Below are positions 1-8,445 of a stretch of DNA of 45,571 bases, in pieces. Position 1 is the stretch's first letter; every line of letters starts with the position of its first letter. Position numbers and translations under genes: made by a program. The stretch covers positions 1-45,571 of the forward strand of contig NZ_JAFYYT010000018.1 of NCBI RefSeq assembly GCF_017549005.1. Reading direction: 5' to 3'. The notes beneath the pieces were generated by a model, which saw only the letters and a program-made list of their open reading frames with translations, did no database searches and was not told where the DNA came from. Origin of the DNA: Ruminococcus sp. Lineage in GTDB: Bacteria; Bacillota; Clostridia; Oscillospirales; Ruminococcaceae.

Positions 1-295
1 CGGTCACAATGAGATGAAGAACATCGACATCGTTAAGCTCATCTGCAAGGAGCTTGGCAAGCCCGAGAGCCTTATCACACACGTTGAGGACAGAAAGGGC
101 CACGATATGCGCTATGCTATCGATCCCACAAAGATACACAACGAGCTCGGCTGGCTGCCTGAGACAAAGTTCGCAGACGGTATTAAGAAGACTATCAAGT
201 GGTATCTCGAGAACCGTGAGTGGTGGGAGACTATCATCAGCGGCGAGTATCAGAACTACTACGAGAAAATGTACGGAAACCGCGCACAGGTCTGA
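1..295 (+). CDS. rmlB: dTDP-glucose 4,6-dehydratase, C-terminal part
   Basis: This is the end of a gene that begins before the window; the frame is open from the first base. The 97 or so visible residues carry the hallmarks of the RmlB C-terminus: a GHD-RYAID segment, then the ELGW motif, then a KTIKWYLEN-WW segment. The enzyme converts dTDP-glucose to dTDP-4-keto-6-deoxyglucose on the route to dTDP-rhamnose and cell-surface polysaccharide. It is cytosolic and NAD-dependent, but the NAD-binding half lies outside the window. A hairpin terminator follows 20 bases after the stop, so this is the last gene of its operon. Confidence 0.9.
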   Translation, partial: GHNEMKNIDIVKLICKELGKPESLITHVEDRKGHDMRYAIDPTKIHNELGWLPETKFADGIKKTIKWYLENREWWETIISGEYQNYYEKMYGNRAQV

Positions 296-314
296 AAACT
301 GAATAAAAACAACG

Positions 315-351
315 TCCCCCGTTCCTGTTTATGACAGTCGGGGGATATTTG
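315..351 (+). terminator. Terminator after rmlB
   Basis: A 7-bp GC-rich stem (TCCCCCG at 315-321 with CGGGGGA at 339-345) is followed by ATATTTGTTATT. The T-run is interrupted, so it may be of moderate strength. Confidence 0.7.
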
Positions 352-382
352 TTATTGAACTGCGGAAAAAAATTCTGGCGGA

Positions 383-398
383 AGTGAAATATTTCACT
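383..398. promoter_or_regulatory. 16-bp perfect palindrome upstream of sigma gene
   Basis: AGTGAAATATTTCACT is a perfect palindrome lying 61 bases before the sigma-factor start. No sigma-A type -35/-10 pair with 17-bp spacing is visible here. It could be an operator or part of an ECF-dependent autoregulated promoter; that role is inferred. Confidence 0.45.
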
Positions 399-458
399 GA
401 AAAAATCGACTATATAGACAAGAGGAACTCAATACCTCATGAAAGGAGGGTTTCCCGA

Positions 459-1013
459 ATGAATGATGCATCAATTATGGAAATGTTCCGGAAAAGAGAT
501 GAAAACGCGCTGAAAGAGCTGAAAAGCAAGTACGACGGACTTTGCTGCTATATTGCGGGAAATATCCTGTACAGGCGTGAGGATATCGAGGAATGTGTAA
601 ATTCTGCATACTATGACATATGGAACAAGATACCGCCCGAGGAGCCCAATGACCTGAAGACCTACCTCTGCCGCATTGTCAGGAACAAGGCTATAGACCG
701 CCTGAAATACAACACGGCACAGAAGCGCAGCTCGGATTACGAGGTTTCTCTTGACGAGCTTTCGGAGTGCATACCCGACAGGCGAGGCGACGATATCTCT
801 GCGGAAAAGCTGGCAGGGATAATCAGCAGCTTTCTGCGTACTCAGAAGGAGCTTCACAGGAAAGTCTTCGTCAGGCGCTACTGGTACGGCGACAGTATCT
901 CAAAGATAGCGGAATTTTACGACATTAACGAGAAAACAGTCGCTACCTATCTTTTTCGGACAAGGAAAAAGCTGAAAGAATACTTGAAGAAAGAGGGTTA
1001 TGATTATGGATAA
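459..1013 (+). CDS. ECF-type RNA polymerase sigma factor
   Basis: A 184-residue sigma-70 family protein of ECF size. Region 2 lies at about residues 12-85 (the DIEECVNSAYYDIWNKI segment is the usual core-binding helix), and region 4 at about 120-178 has the helix-turn-helix SISKIAEFYDINEKTVATYL followed by a basic RTRKKLKEYLKK stretch. No region 1 or 3 is present. The ATG at 459 was chosen because AAAGGAGG sits 9 bases upstream; the open frame extends 25 codons further with no ribosome site. The stop overlaps the next gene by a few codons, the normal layout for a sigma factor and its cognate anti-sigma factor. Target promoters are unknown. Confidence 0.88.
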   Translation: MNDASIMEMFRKRDENALKELKSKYDGLCCYIAGNILYRREDIEECVNSAYYDIWNKIPPEEPNDLKTYLCRIVRNKAIDRLKYNTAQKRSSDYEVSLDELSECIPDRRGDDISAEKLAGIISSFLRTQKELHRKVFVRRYWYGDSISKIAEFYDINEKTVATYLFRTRKKLKEYLKKEGYDYG

Positions 1014-2325
1014 AAAGAAATTTTTTGAAGCTGTCAGCATGATCGACGACGACCTTATAAAGGAAGCCGAGATCAGCCTCGCAAAGCTTGCCAAAGCCGA
1101 TCACAAGGGCGCTGACGACGATATGACCGTATCCGGAGTCGAGATCTACAGCAATAAGATAAAGTGGCGAAGGATAGCTGCAACGGCTGCTGTACTGGTG
1201 CTTGCGGTGGGCTTCGGAGCGGCAGGATACAACGTATTCAAGCACCGCACTCCAATTGTAAAGGAAGAGACAGAGCTTTCAACTGAGGGCAGCACTGAGG
1301 CTGTCACAGCTGAGGCGGCAACAAAGGAAAGTAACGATAAAAAGGAAGAAGCCGTCACGACTTCAAAGGCTGAGGAAAATAAAGAGAAAAGCATGGTGAC
1401 TTCCGCGGCTGAGGAGAAAAAAGGCGCTGAGAAGCCAACAAGCGCTGCCGATAACGGTGAAAAGCCCGTACAGGCAACAGAAACGGCGGTTCAGCAGGCA
1501 GCCCCCCCCTCAAAAACAGAGAAGCCAAAGACTACAGTGAAAACCACTTCAAAAACTACCGCAAAAGTTACAACAAAGGAAACTACCAAGCGCACAGAGC
1601 CTGTTACTACGACGACAAAGCCTGTGATCACAGAGAAAATGGACGTATTCGCCCGTCTTAACGAGCTGACCTATTCTCCCGAGACCTGTGACGGACTTCC
1701 GCAGTATTGTCTGAACGCTCCCGGAGATACGGAGGTTTTCGCCTTTAATTTCAGCGAGAAATGGGTATGGAGGAACAGTTCGACAAGCAATCCTGTATTG
1801 GAGGAAGCTGACCTGCCCGATGATATCATAGAGTATCTCAGGGCGCATGGCGAGGAGATTGGTATGTATATTGCACAATACAGCACTCCGATACCGTGGC
1901 AGCGCTACGATTTCAATGCTCAGTATATCCGTGCCCACTATTTTGGCGATGATTATACATCTTTCCCGAAGAGAAAGGTCATAACCAGCCGTGCGGAGCT
2001 TGACAGCTATATTGAGCAGAACAAGGGAACATTTACCCTTGACAATGGTCAGGGAAGCAGTGTAAGCTTCATTGACGCAACAGCAAAATATGACGATAAC
2101 TGGTTCAACAGCCACAAGCTCATTATTGCGGTTCTTCGGGAGAGCAGCGGCTCTATAGGACATGAAGTCGTGCAGGTAGGCGGCCTGAATATTACCATAA
2201 AGCGCATTGTACCTCAGGTCGGTACAGATGATATGGCTTACTGGCATATCCTTATCGAGGTAGACAAGGATAAATATGTAAACAGCGATTTTCAGATCTG
2301 CACATATGATGAAAAACAATATTAA
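1006..2325 (+). CDS. Membrane-anchored probable anti-sigma factor with Thr-rich linker
   Basis: A 439-residue protein in four parts: an N-terminal cytoplasmic segment (1-55, helical and charged), one membrane helix (about 57-77), a low-complexity Thr/Lys/Ala/Glu linker (about 85-205, many TTK and KTT runs), and an extracytoplasmic domain (about 206-439) that I do not recognise. The position directly after, and overlapping, an ECF sigma gene and the single-helix topology suggest an anti-sigma factor whose outer domain senses a signal across the wall. ATG 1006 has GAGG at good distance; ATG 1000 in the same frame is possible but too close. The linker contains a run of eight C at 1502-1509. A zinc-type ZAS motif is not visible. 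Confidence 0.65.
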   Translation: MDKKKFFEAVSMIDDDLIKEAEISLAKLAKADHKGADDDMTVSGVEIYSNKIKWRRIAATAAVLVLAVGFGAAGYNVFKHRTPIVKEETELSTEGSTEAVTAEAATKESNDKKEEAVTTSKAEENKEKSMVTSAAEEKKGAEKPTSAADNGEKPVQATETAVQQAAPPSKTEKPKTTVKTTSKTTAKVTTKETTKRTEPVTTTTKPVITEKMDVFARLNELTYSPETCDGLPQYCLNAPGDTEVFAFNFSEKWVWRNSSTSNPVLEEADLPDDIIEYLRAHGEEIGMYIAQYSTPIPWQRYDFNAQYIRAHYFGDDYTSFPKRKVITSRAELDSYIEQNKGTFTLDNGQGSSVSFIDATAKYDDNWFNSHKLIIAVLRESSGSIGHEVVQVGGLNITIKRIVPQVGTDDMAYWHILIEVDKDKYVNSDFQICTYDEKQY

Positions 2326-2330
2326 AAAGC

Positions 2331-2364
2331 AAGAAGGCAAGCGGAATGCTTGCCTTCTTTTTAT
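2331..2364. terminator. Bidirectional terminator between convergent genes
   Basis: A 12-bp perfect stem (AAGAAGGCAAGC 2331-2342 with GCTTGCCTTCTT 2348-2359) has T-runs on both sides when read from either strand. It serves the anti-sigma gene on + and the TraB/GumN gene on -. Confidence 0.9.
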
Positions 2365-3455
2365 GCTATCTTTTCAACCTTGTATCCCATACCTTCGAGG
2401 AGGTTGTCAACTCCGACGTCCTCGGAGTAGTGGAGAGCGCCTACCATGAAGAGGCAGTTCTTTCCTTCCTTGAGGAGCTCGGAAGCCTTGTCAGCCATTT
2501 CCTTGTTGCGGTCGTTGAGCATTGTCTTCTTGTACTCTGCGTAATCGTCCTTGAGGTCCTCGGGGATATCGTCAACGTCCATGTCGGAATCGAAGAGTAT
2601 ATCGCCGCTGCCCTTTGCCCATGCTTCGTAGATATCAGAGATATCCTCTGCGTACTCATCGATGTTGTCCATATCGTCAAGGCAGTCGCTGAGAACGTAA
2701 TCGGCAAGCTCGTCGGAATAAGCCGAAAGAGCGCCTATCTGTGTATCAAGGGTCTCGATATTGATAACTTCCTTGTTATCATTCTTTGCAAGCCCGATAA
2801 AGTACTCGTCCGTGCCCGAAGTCTGAAGATTTTCAAGTCTGAGGAGCATTATCGAATTGAGCTGATTGATGAAGAAGCCTGTGTTGTACTGGTCTAACAT
2901 AGCGTTGTAGCCGCCCATGGATTCAAAATAATCAGTGAGCTTCTTGTAGGTCTCCTCAGAGATATGATCGGTTATCTTTGAACCGTCATTGTAAATGAAG
3001 CCCTGCTGGAACTTAGTAAAGGCAGCTGCGTCCGACATAAGAGAAACGGTGTCGTACTCAACGGCGATAGCCTCGCAGTTTTTGTAGATATCCATTAATT
3101 CCTCGGGGTAATCTTTTGCAGCCTCGGGAACAATGTGCATAGTTCCGAGAAGATAGAGGGAATTGCCGCTTTCGGGATCGGTGACCTTCCAGAGCGGAGG
3201 ATTGATATCCGTAGTCTTGATGAAGTCGTTTATGTCGGCTGTTGTACCGAACATATTTGCAGGTATCTCATCCTCGGAAGCCTCGTCCGAAGCATTTTCC
3301 GAAGGATCGGCAGCTGTAGTTTCCGCAGCTGTTTCAGTTGTGGTCTCCTTTGCGGTATCCTTGTCCGAAGCTGTTTCCTTCCTGCCGCTGCATGAAGCAG
3401 CTGTAAGAACCATAGCGAAAGCCATGATAAGAGCAGCAGTTCTTTTTATTTTCAT
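2361..3455 (-). CDS. TraB/GumN family lipoprotein (paralogue 1, intact motifs)
   Basis: A 364-residue exported lipoprotein. The signal peptide ends in the lipobox LTAASC (Cys22), followed by a Thr/Glu/Ala linker to about residue 75, then a TraB/GumN domain. Both GxxH motifs of the family are present: GTMH in LLGTMHI near the start of the domain and GALH in VGALHY near the end, with an acidic VEYD motif between. In the related Tiki proteins these His and Glu residues make up a metalloprotease site; the bacterial substrate is unknown. Start ATG 3455 is preceded by AAAGGA; an in-frame ATG six codons earlier overlaps that ribosome site. A consensus promoter lies just upstream. A diverged paralogue is encoded at 27589-28629. 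Confidence 0.85.
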   Translation of the reverse strand: MKIKRTAALIMAFAMVLTAASCSGRKETASDKDTAKETTTETAAETTAADPSENASDEASEDEIPANMFGTTADINDFIKTTDINPPLWKVTDPESGNSLYLLGTMHIVPEAAKDYPEELMDIYKNCEAIAVEYDTVSLMSDAAAFTKFQQGFIYNDGSKITDHISEETYKKLTDYFESMGGYNAMLDQYNTGFFINQLNSIMLLRLENLQTSGTDEYFIGLAKNDNKEVINIETLDTQIGALSAYSDELADYVLSDCLDDMDNIDEYAEDISDIYEAWAKGSGDILFDSDMDVDDIPEDLKDDYAEYKKTMLNDRNKEMADKASELLKEGKNCLFMVGALHYSEDVGVDNLLEGMGYKVEKIA

Positions 3456-3488
3456 TTTATTCTGTCCTTTCATTACAAAATATAAACT

Positions 3489-3517
3489 ATTATACTACCG
3501 AAAGCGGAGTATGTCAA
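3489..3517 (-). promoter_or_regulatory. Sigma-A promoter of TraB/GumN paralogue 1
   Basis: On the minus strand TTGACA (3512-3517), a 17-bp spacer and TATAAT (3489-3494): a full consensus match 34 bases before the start codon. Confidence 0.85.
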
Positions 3518-3599
3518 TGAATGAGAATGATGATTATATAAATCAGCCTGTATTTTACGGATTTGTTTCAATAATTCGTGAAAAAAGCGGATAAAAGCC

Positions 3600-3628
3600 T
3601 TGACCTTTGTGAATTAAGGGTATATAAT
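3600..3628 (+). promoter_or_regulatory. Sigma-A promoter of acylphosphatase
   Basis: TTGACC (3600-3605), a 17-bp spacer and TATAAT (3623-3628), about 57 bases before the acylphosphatase start. Confidence 0.8.
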
Positions 3629-3684
3629 TAAAGAAACAGTATTATTTCAGCTCGTTACGGGCGGTTTGTTTTTTGAGGTATGAT

Positions 3685-3954
3685 ATGGAAAAGATACGCA
3701 GGCATTTTATTTTTTACGGTTATGTACAGGGAGTCGGCTTCCGCTGGAGAGCCTCTCATACAGCACAGAGATTCGGCATTACAGGCTGGGTGCGCAATCT
3801 TGACGACGGCTCTGTGGAAATGGAAGCTGAGGGCACTGAGAACGATATAAACGATCTTATCGACGTGCTGAAGGGCCATTTATGGGGAAGTATAGACGAT
3901 ATGATCTCCGAGCATATCCCCGTGCAGGGAGACCATGTATTTGAAATAGTATAA
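3685..3954 (+). CDS. acyP: Acylphosphatase
   Basis: An 89-residue protein, the normal length of the family, which hydrolyses carboxyl-phosphate bonds of small acyl phosphates in the cytosol. It has the two signature segments: GYVQGVGFRWRA with the phosphate-binding Arg20, and GWVRNLDDGSVEMEAEG with the catalytic Asn38. ATG 3685 has GAGG seven bases upstream; the frame is also open from a TTG at 3673. It is a single-gene unit with its own promoter. No terminator is obvious before the next promoter at 3971. Confidence 0.92.
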   Translation: MEKIRRHFIFYGYVQGVGFRWRASHTAQRFGITGWVRNLDDGSVEMEAEGTENDINDLIDVLKGHLWGSIDDMISEHIPVQGDHVFEIV

Positions 3955-3970
3955 GTATCTGTGAAATGGC

Positions 3971-3999
3971 TTGACAAAGTCGCTCACAGATGATATAAT
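3971..3999 (+). promoter_or_regulatory. Sigma-A promoter of the queuosine operon
   Basis: TTGACA (3971-3976), a 17-bp spacer ending in TGA, and TATAAT (3994-3999), so it is also an extended -10 promoter. Transcription should start near 4006, leaving a leader of about 145 bases before queD. Confidence 0.88.
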
Positions 4000-4017
4000 A
4001 ACTTTCGAGCGTTGCTC

Positions 4018-4136
4018 CGACAGTTCGTTTGCGCCATCCTGTCGTTAATAAAAACCAGGGCATCCATATACCGCAGCTCATGCTGACGGTATAGTTCGTT
4101 GTGTAAGGATGCATCTGCTGCGGCAGGTGCTTTTTT
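4018..4136 (+). promoter_or_regulatory. Candidate preQ1-I riboswitch with terminator platform
   Basis: Stem CGACAG/CTGTCG (4018-4023 with 4039-4044) closes a 15-base loop and is followed by an A-rich tail GTTAATAAAAACCAGG (4044-4059), the layout of the small preQ1-I aptamer; the tail resembles that of the Thermoanaerobacter tengcongensis example. Downstream, GCATCC (4061-4065 region) can pair with GGATGC (4108-4113) around an ATACCG/CGGTAT stem, forming an antiterminator. This excludes the terminator GCATCTGC/GGCAGGTGC (4111-4130) followed by T6. Ligand binding to the tail would favour termination. All five genes downstream are preQ1 biosynthesis genes, which supports the call. I did not resolve the pseudoknot pairing. 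Confidence 0.7.
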
Positions 4137-4151
4137 ATTTGGAGTGATCAT

Positions 4152-4577
4152 ATGTACAGATTAAAGACTTCATCGGCATTCGACAGCGCTCATTTTCTCG
4201 CAGGCTATGAGGGAAAGTGCGCCAATATCCACGGACACCGCTGGAAAATAGAAGCAGAATTTTCGGGAGACGGACTGGTCAGCAGCGGTACGAAGCGCGG
4301 TATGCTCATTGATTTCGGCGATATAAAGAGCGCAGTCCGCGCCCTTGCGGACAGCTTCGACCATGCACTCATATATGAGGAGGATTCCCTCAGAGCTGAG
4401 ACAGTTTCCGCTCTCAATGCCGAGAATTTTAAGCTCATAGCTGTGAAATTCCGTCCGACTGCCGAGAATTTCGCGGAGTACTTCTACAATGAGCTAAAAG
4501 AGCAGGGACTTCCCGTCAGCAGCGTGGCTGTGTATGAAACGCCCGAAAACTGCGCGGTATATGAGGAAAAGACATGA
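4152..4577 (+). CDS. queD: 6-carboxy-5,6,7,8-tetrahydropterin synthase
   Basis: A 141-residue member of the QueD/PTPS family that turns 7,8-dihydroneopterin triphosphate into 6-carboxytetrahydropterin, the second step of preQ0 synthesis. Zinc ligands His14 (FDSAHF), His27 and His29 (NIHGH) and the catalytic Cys23 are visible. First gene of a five-gene preQ1 operon; its stop overlaps the queE start by four bases (ATGA). GGAG lies eight bases before the ATG. Confidence 0.93.
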   Translation: MYRLKTSSAFDSAHFLAGYEGKCANIHGHRWKIEAEFSGDGLVSSGTKRGMLIDFGDIKSAVRALADSFDHALIYEEDSLRAETVSALNAENFKLIAVKFRPTAENFAEYFYNELKEQGLPVSSVAVYETPENCAVYEEKT

Positions 4578-5236
4578 GATATCCTGTAGTTGAAAAGTTC
4601 GTCAGCATTAACGGCGAGGGACAGCGTGCAGGAGAGCTCGCGGTGTTTATACGTTTCAGGGGCTGCAACCTGAAATGCAGCTACTGCGATACAAGATGGG
4701 CTAACGCTGCCGACGCGGAGGCGGAGCTCATGAGCGCTGAGGAAATAGCAGAATATGTGGCTTCAACTGGCGTGAGGAACGTTACTCTCACAGGCGGAGA
4801 GCCCCTTCTGCAGCCTGAGCTGAACGTTCTCACCGATATTCTCATAAGCTCGGGAAACACCGTCGAGATAGAGACAAATGGCAGCATTTCCGCTGCGGAG
4901 CTTGCGGCAGGTAAGTACCGCCCATTTTTCACATTCGATTACAAGCTTCCCGACAGCGGCATGGAAGCTCATATGCTTACTGAAAACTACTGTCTCCTTA
5001 CGCAAAACGATACCGTAAAGTTCGTTTCGGGAAGTATCAGCGACCTGAGAAGGGCTGCGGAGATAATAAAGGAGTTCGGCCTTGTAAGTAAGTGCAGGGT
5101 GTATATAAGCCCTGTGTTCGGCAGGATAGAACCGGCGGAAATAGTGGATTTCATGGCGTCGGAGCGCCTTAACGGTGTAAGGCTGCAGCTGCAGCTGCAT
5201 AAATTCATTTGGGATCCCTGCAAGCGCGGAGTATGA
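4574..5236 (+). CDS. queE: 7-carboxy-7-deazaguanine synthase (radical SAM)
   Basis: A 220-residue radical SAM enzyme that contracts 6-carboxytetrahydropterin to 7-carboxy-7-deazaguanine. The [4Fe-4S] ligands are Cys31, Cys35 and Cys38 in CNLKCSYC, and the SAM-binding LTGGEPLLQ motif follows. The N-terminal [10 protein letters not shown] segment is typical of QueE. The start overlaps the queD stop, indicating translational coupling. Confidence 0.93.
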   Translation: MRYPVVEKFVSINGEGQRAGELAVFIRFRGCNLKCSYCDTRWANAADAEAELMSAEEIAEYVASTGVRNVTLTGGEPLLQPELNVLTDILISSGNTVEIETNGSISAAELAAGKYRPFFTFDYKLPDSGMEAHMLTENYCLLTQNDTVKFVSGSISDLRRAAEIIKEFGLVSKCRVYISPVFGRIEPAEIVDFMASERLNGVRLQLQLHKFIWDPCKRGV

Positions 5237-5247
5237 AAGGAGAAAAC

Positions 5248-5799
5248 ATGGATACAAAAGCGATAGAAATGCATATAAGAGGTATTCTTGAAGCTATCGG
5301 CGAGGACCCCGAGCGTGAGGGACTTCGCGAAACTCCGCAGCGTGTCGCACGCATGATGGAGGAGGTCTTCGAGGGCATAGCTTATACCAATCACGATATA
5401 GCGCAGATGTTCGGCAAGACCTTTGAAGCCTCGGACGATACGGCAGTCGTCATGAAGGATATCACGGTTTTCAGCTACTGCGAGCACCACATGGCGCTCA
5501 TGTACGATATGACGGTAGACGTAGCATATATACCGAAGGGAAGAGTCCTCGGGCTCAGCAAGATAGCGAGGATATGCGACATGGCTGCAAAGCGGCTCCA
5601 GCTCCAGGAAAAGCTGGGCAGCGATATCGCGGAGATAATCGCCGAGGCTTCGGGTTCGCCTGATGTGGGAGTTGTCATAAAGGGCTGCCACAGCTGCATG
5701 ACTGCCCGCGGCATCAGGAACGCTTCTGCAAAGACCGTTACGAAAACATGGCGCGGAGAGTTCAGAAACGACCCCGAGCTGAGAAATTTACTGAACTGA
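5248..5799 (+). CDS. folE: GTP cyclohydrolase I
   Basis: A 183-residue type I enzyme that makes 7,8-dihydroneopterin triphosphate from GTP, here the entry step for queuosine (and available for folate). Zinc ligands Cys78 and His81 (SYCEHH) and Cys150 ([10 protein letters not shown]) match the family. Its place between queE and queC says its main duty here is deazapurine synthesis. ATG 5248 has AAAGGAG five bases upstream; longer in-frame starts run back into queE. Confidence 0.95.
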   Translation: MDTKAIEMHIRGILEAIGEDPEREGLRETPQRVARMMEEVFEGIAYTNHDIAQMFGKTFEASDDTAVVMKDITVFSYCEHHMALMYDMTVDVAYIPKGRVLGLSKIARICDMAAKRLQLQEKLGSDIAEIIAEASGSPDVGVVIKGCHSCMTARGIRNASAKTVTKTWRGEFRNDPELRNLLN

Positions 5800-5812
5800 T
5801 AAGGAGATAAAT

Positions 5813-6502
5813 ATGAAAGCACTGGTTTTGTTCAGCGGCGGTGTTGACAGCACCACCTGTCTCGGCATAGCCGTTGATAAATACGGAGCAGACGAGGTAC
5901 TTGCCCTGTCCGTTTATTACGGTCAGAAGCACAGCAAGGAGCTTGAAGCTGCGGAAAAAATAGCCGCTCACTACGGAGTACAGCTCAAAAAGCTTGACCT
6001 TGCGCTGATATTTGCGGATTCTGACTGCTCACTGCTGAAAGGCTCGACACATGAGATACCGAAGGAGTCCTACGCGGAGCAGCTCAGCGAAACGGACGGA
6101 GCTCCCGTATCCACATATGTTCCGTTCAGGAACGGGCTTTTCCTGTCATCGGCTGCGAGCATAGCTCTTTCCAACGGCTGCGAGGTCATATACTACGGAG
6201 CCCACAGCGACGACGCTGCCGGAAACGCCTATCCCGATTGCAGCAGCGACTTCAACGAAGCAATAAACCGCGCGATATACCTGGGAAGCGGCTGTGCGCT
6301 GAGAGTTGAGGCACCATTTATCGGTCTCACAAAGGCTCAGGTAGTAAAAAAAGGGCTGGAACTGAACGTGCCCTATGAGCTCACATGGAGCTGTTACGAG
6401 GGCGGAGACAAGCCCTGCGGAAAATGTGGTACCTGTATCGACAGAGCAGCTGCATTTGCGGCAAACGGCGCAGCAGATCCTGCGCTTGCGAAAGGAGTAT
6501 GA
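5813..6502 (+). CDS. queC: 7-cyano-7-deazaguanine synthase
   Basis: A 229-residue ATP-dependent enzyme that converts 7-carboxy-7-deazaguanine to preQ0. It has the PP-loop SGGVDS at residues 8-13 and a C-terminal zinc knot with Cys194, Cys202, Cys205 and Cys208 (CGKCGTC). AAGGAG precedes the ATG. The last codons contain the ribosome site of queF. Confidence 0.95.
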   Translation: MKALVLFSGGVDSTTCLGIAVDKYGADEVLALSVYYGQKHSKELEAAEKIAAHYGVQLKKLDLALIFADSDCSLLKGSTHEIPKESYAEQLSETDGAPVSTYVPFRNGLFLSSAASIALSNGCEVIYYGAHSDDAAGNAYPDCSSDFNEAINRAIYLGSGCALRVEAPFIGLTKAQVVKKGLELNVPYELTWSCYEGGDKPCGKCGTCIDRAAAFAANGAADPALAKGV

Positions 6503-6504
6503 CA

Positions 6505-7002
6505 ATGACAGGCAGAAATGAAAGCGAAAAGGGAAGCATATCTCTCCTCGGCAATAATAAGACCACCTATTCTGCGGATTACGACCCGTCCGTGCTTGAG
6601 ACCTTCCCCAACAAGCACCCTGACAACGATTATTTCGTGAAGTTCAACTGTCCCGAGTTCACCAGCCTTTGCCCTATCACGGGACAGCCTGACTTTGCAA
6701 CGATATACATTTCCTATATCCCTGCCGAAAAAATGGTTGAGAGCAAGTCGCTGAAGCTTTATCTTTTCAGCTTCCGCAACCACGGCGACTTCCACGAGGA
6801 CTGCGTGAATATCATCATGAAGGACCTCATAAAGCTCATGGAGCCTAAGTATATCGAGGTATGGGGAAAGTTTCTCCCGCGCGGCGGCATTTCCATAGAC
6901 CCCTACTGCAATTACGGCATTGCAGGCACAAAGTGGGAGCAGCTCGCATGGGACAGGCTCGCACATCACGATATGTACCCCGAAACTGTCAATAACAGGT
7001 AG
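6505..7002 (+). CDS. queF: NADPH-dependent preQ0 reductase
   Basis: A 165-residue type I (single-domain) QueF that reduces the nitrile of preQ0 to the amine of preQ1, the last soluble step before exchange into tRNA. Visible family features are the active-site Cys56 in [11 protein letters not shown] with Asp63, the [20 protein letters not shown] signature and a terminal RGGISIDP segment. ATG 6505 was chosen because AAAGGAG is eight bases away; ATG 6499 is in frame but too close. tRNA-guanine transglycosylase (tgt) is not in the window. Confidence 0.94.
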   Translation: MTGRNESEKGSISLLGNNKTTYSADYDPSVLETFPNKHPDNDYFVKFNCPEFTSLCPITGQPDFATIYISYIPAEKMVESKSLKLYLFSFRNHGDFHEDCVNIIMKDLIKLMEPKYIEVWGKFLPRGGISIDPYCNYGIAGTKWEQLAWDRLAHHDMYPETVNNR

Positions 7003-7029
7003 TTTGGGGTATAGTCTATGAATACAACG

Positions 7030-7060
7030 AAAGAGCAGCCCATGCGGACTGCTCTTTTTT
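7030..7060 (+). terminator. Terminator of the queuosine operon
   Basis: Stem AAAGAGCAG (7030-7038) pairs with CTGCTCTTT (7049-7057) and runs into T6. Confidence 0.9.
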
Positions 7061-7328
7061 CCTGTTCTCTATAGACAGGTTTTGTTACCAAATCGCTGTT
7101 ATCGCCGAAGATTATCTCATTGCAGATTATATGAAAAAGCGGGTTTTCGGGCTGTGAGAGCTTCACGATAATTATTTGCAGTACAAATGACCCTCTGTAT
7201 TTTTATTGCAGCATATCTTTTTCCATTTTCAAGCTATACTGTCAGGCGTTGAAAAAAATATAAATTTTTTTGTAGTGATTGTCAATTAAAAATGGCATAG
7301 CTTTAAATATTGTTTACAAATGACTGTA
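7061..7328. other. Intergenic stretch, possible gene relic
   Basis: Nothing intact is visible. On the minus strand a protein-like run (KLSQPENPLFHIICNEII, about 7085-7190) leads into the queF terminator with no credible start; it may be the tail of a decayed gene. The rest is A+T-rich and leads to the promoter at 7329. Confidence 0.3.
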
Positions 7329-7357
7329 TTGAAAATACAAAAAATAAATGCTATAAT
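7329..7357 (+). promoter_or_regulatory. Sigma-A promoter of alpha/beta hydrolase
   Basis: TTGAAA (7329-7334), a 17-bp spacer and TATAAT (7352-7357), 20 bases before the gene. Confidence 0.75.
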
Positions 7358-7377
7358 AAAAAAACAGGGGGGATATT

Positions 7378-8436
7378 ATGAAAAAAGCACTGAAAATAAC
7401 AGGTATAGTATTTTTGATACTGCTGATAATATCGTTTATTATAGGCTATTTCATCACATCAGGCGAAATGAAGAAGAACTTCGGGCGAGGGGACTACCCC
7501 GACCCGAAACTGACGCTTACATGGTTCTACGACCACTACGAAAAGGATTATCCCCGCGAAGAGGTGAGCTTCAGATCGGGCGATAACACGCTGAAAGGCT
7601 ACCTTTACGGCATGGACAACAAAAAGGGACTCATTGTATTTGCACACGGTATCGGAAGCGGTCACGAGTTCTATCTCAGTCTTATAACCAATCTTGTTGA
7701 CCGCGGCTGGAGCGTTTTTGCCTACGACTGCACGGGAAGCGGCTACAGCGAGGGCGAGGGTACAAGAGGACTTGCACAGTCGGTCATCGACCTTGACAAC
7801 GCTCTTGATTTCGCAGAAAGCGACAGCCGCACAAAGGATATGGAAAAGTTTGTGGCAGGCCACAGCTGGGGCGGCTATGCGGCGGCAGCTGTGTTGAACT
7901 TTGACCACGACGTAAAGGCAAGCGTTACAATGTCGGGCTACAATACGCCTTTTGCGGAGCTCGCCGAGACCTGCGACAACAGCTACGGAATGGCAGGGAA
8001 GCTCCTTTATCCGCTGATATGGATGTACAACAAGGTGGAGTTCGGAAAAAACTCCTCTTTATCGGCAGTTGACGGCATAAACAAGTCTGGGATACCCGTA
8101 CTGGTGATACACGGCGAGAACGACGAGGTCATCAGGTATGACGGAGCTTCCATAATAGCGCAGAGAGACAGGATAACCAATCCAAAAGCGGAGTTCCGCA
8201 CTATGTCAGACGAGGGCAGGAGCGGACACAGCTCCATATTCAGCACAGCGGAATATGCTGAGTACAAGAAGAATGTCTATATCCCGCGGGCAAACGAGCT
8301 GAACGAGAAATATAACAATGATGTTCCCTATGATGAGCGTGTAAAGTTCGTTGAGTCCATTGACCGTGATCTGTACAACGCCACTAATCCCGATATAATC
8401 GACCTTATAGACGAATTCTTTGAAAAAGCGGCATAA
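7378..8436 (+). CDS. Membrane-anchored alpha/beta hydrolase
   Basis: A 352-residue serine hydrolase of the alpha/beta fold. Residues 1-27 form a membrane helix or uncleaved signal. The oxyanion segment FAHGIGSG, the nucleophile elbow GHSWGG and a VIHGENDEV segment with a candidate acid residue can be seen; the catalytic His is probably the one in RSGHSS. The fold resembles the CocE/BEM46-like 'serine aminopeptidase S33' group, but the substrate cannot be told. Single-gene unit with a promoter and a terminator. A strong GGGGGG ribosome site precedes the ATG. Confidence 0.85.
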   Translation: MKKALKITGIVFLILLIISFIIGYFITSGEMKKNFGRGDYPDPKLTLTWFYDHYEKDYPREEVSFRSGDNTLKGYLYGMDNKKGLIVFAHGIGSGHEFYLSLITNLVDRGWSVFAYDCTGSGYSEGEGTRGLAQSVIDLDNALDFAESDSRTKDMEKFVAGHSWGGYAAAAVLNFDHDVKASVTMSGYNTPFAELAETCDNSYGMAGKLLYPLIWMYNKVEFGKNSSLSAVDGINKSGIPVLVIHGENDEVIRYDGASIIAQRDRITNPKAEFRTMSDEGRSGHSSIFSTAEYAEYKKNVYIPRANELNEKYNNDVPYDERVKFVESIDRDLYNATNPDIIDLIDEFFEKAA

Positions 8437-8445
8437 TACTGCCGG

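Noticed and set aside
2346-2897. Long plus-strand frame opposite the TraB/GumN gene
   Set aside because: It mirrors the coding frame of a clear lipoprotein with promoter and ribosome site on the minus strand; no start signal of its own.
4763-5691. Minus-strand frames under queE and folE
   Set aside because: Antisense shadows of genes with complete catalytic motifs; no ribosome sites.
6966-7166. Minus-strand frame after queF
   Set aside because: It passes through the operon terminator and has no start signal; at best a gene relic, kept only as a note.
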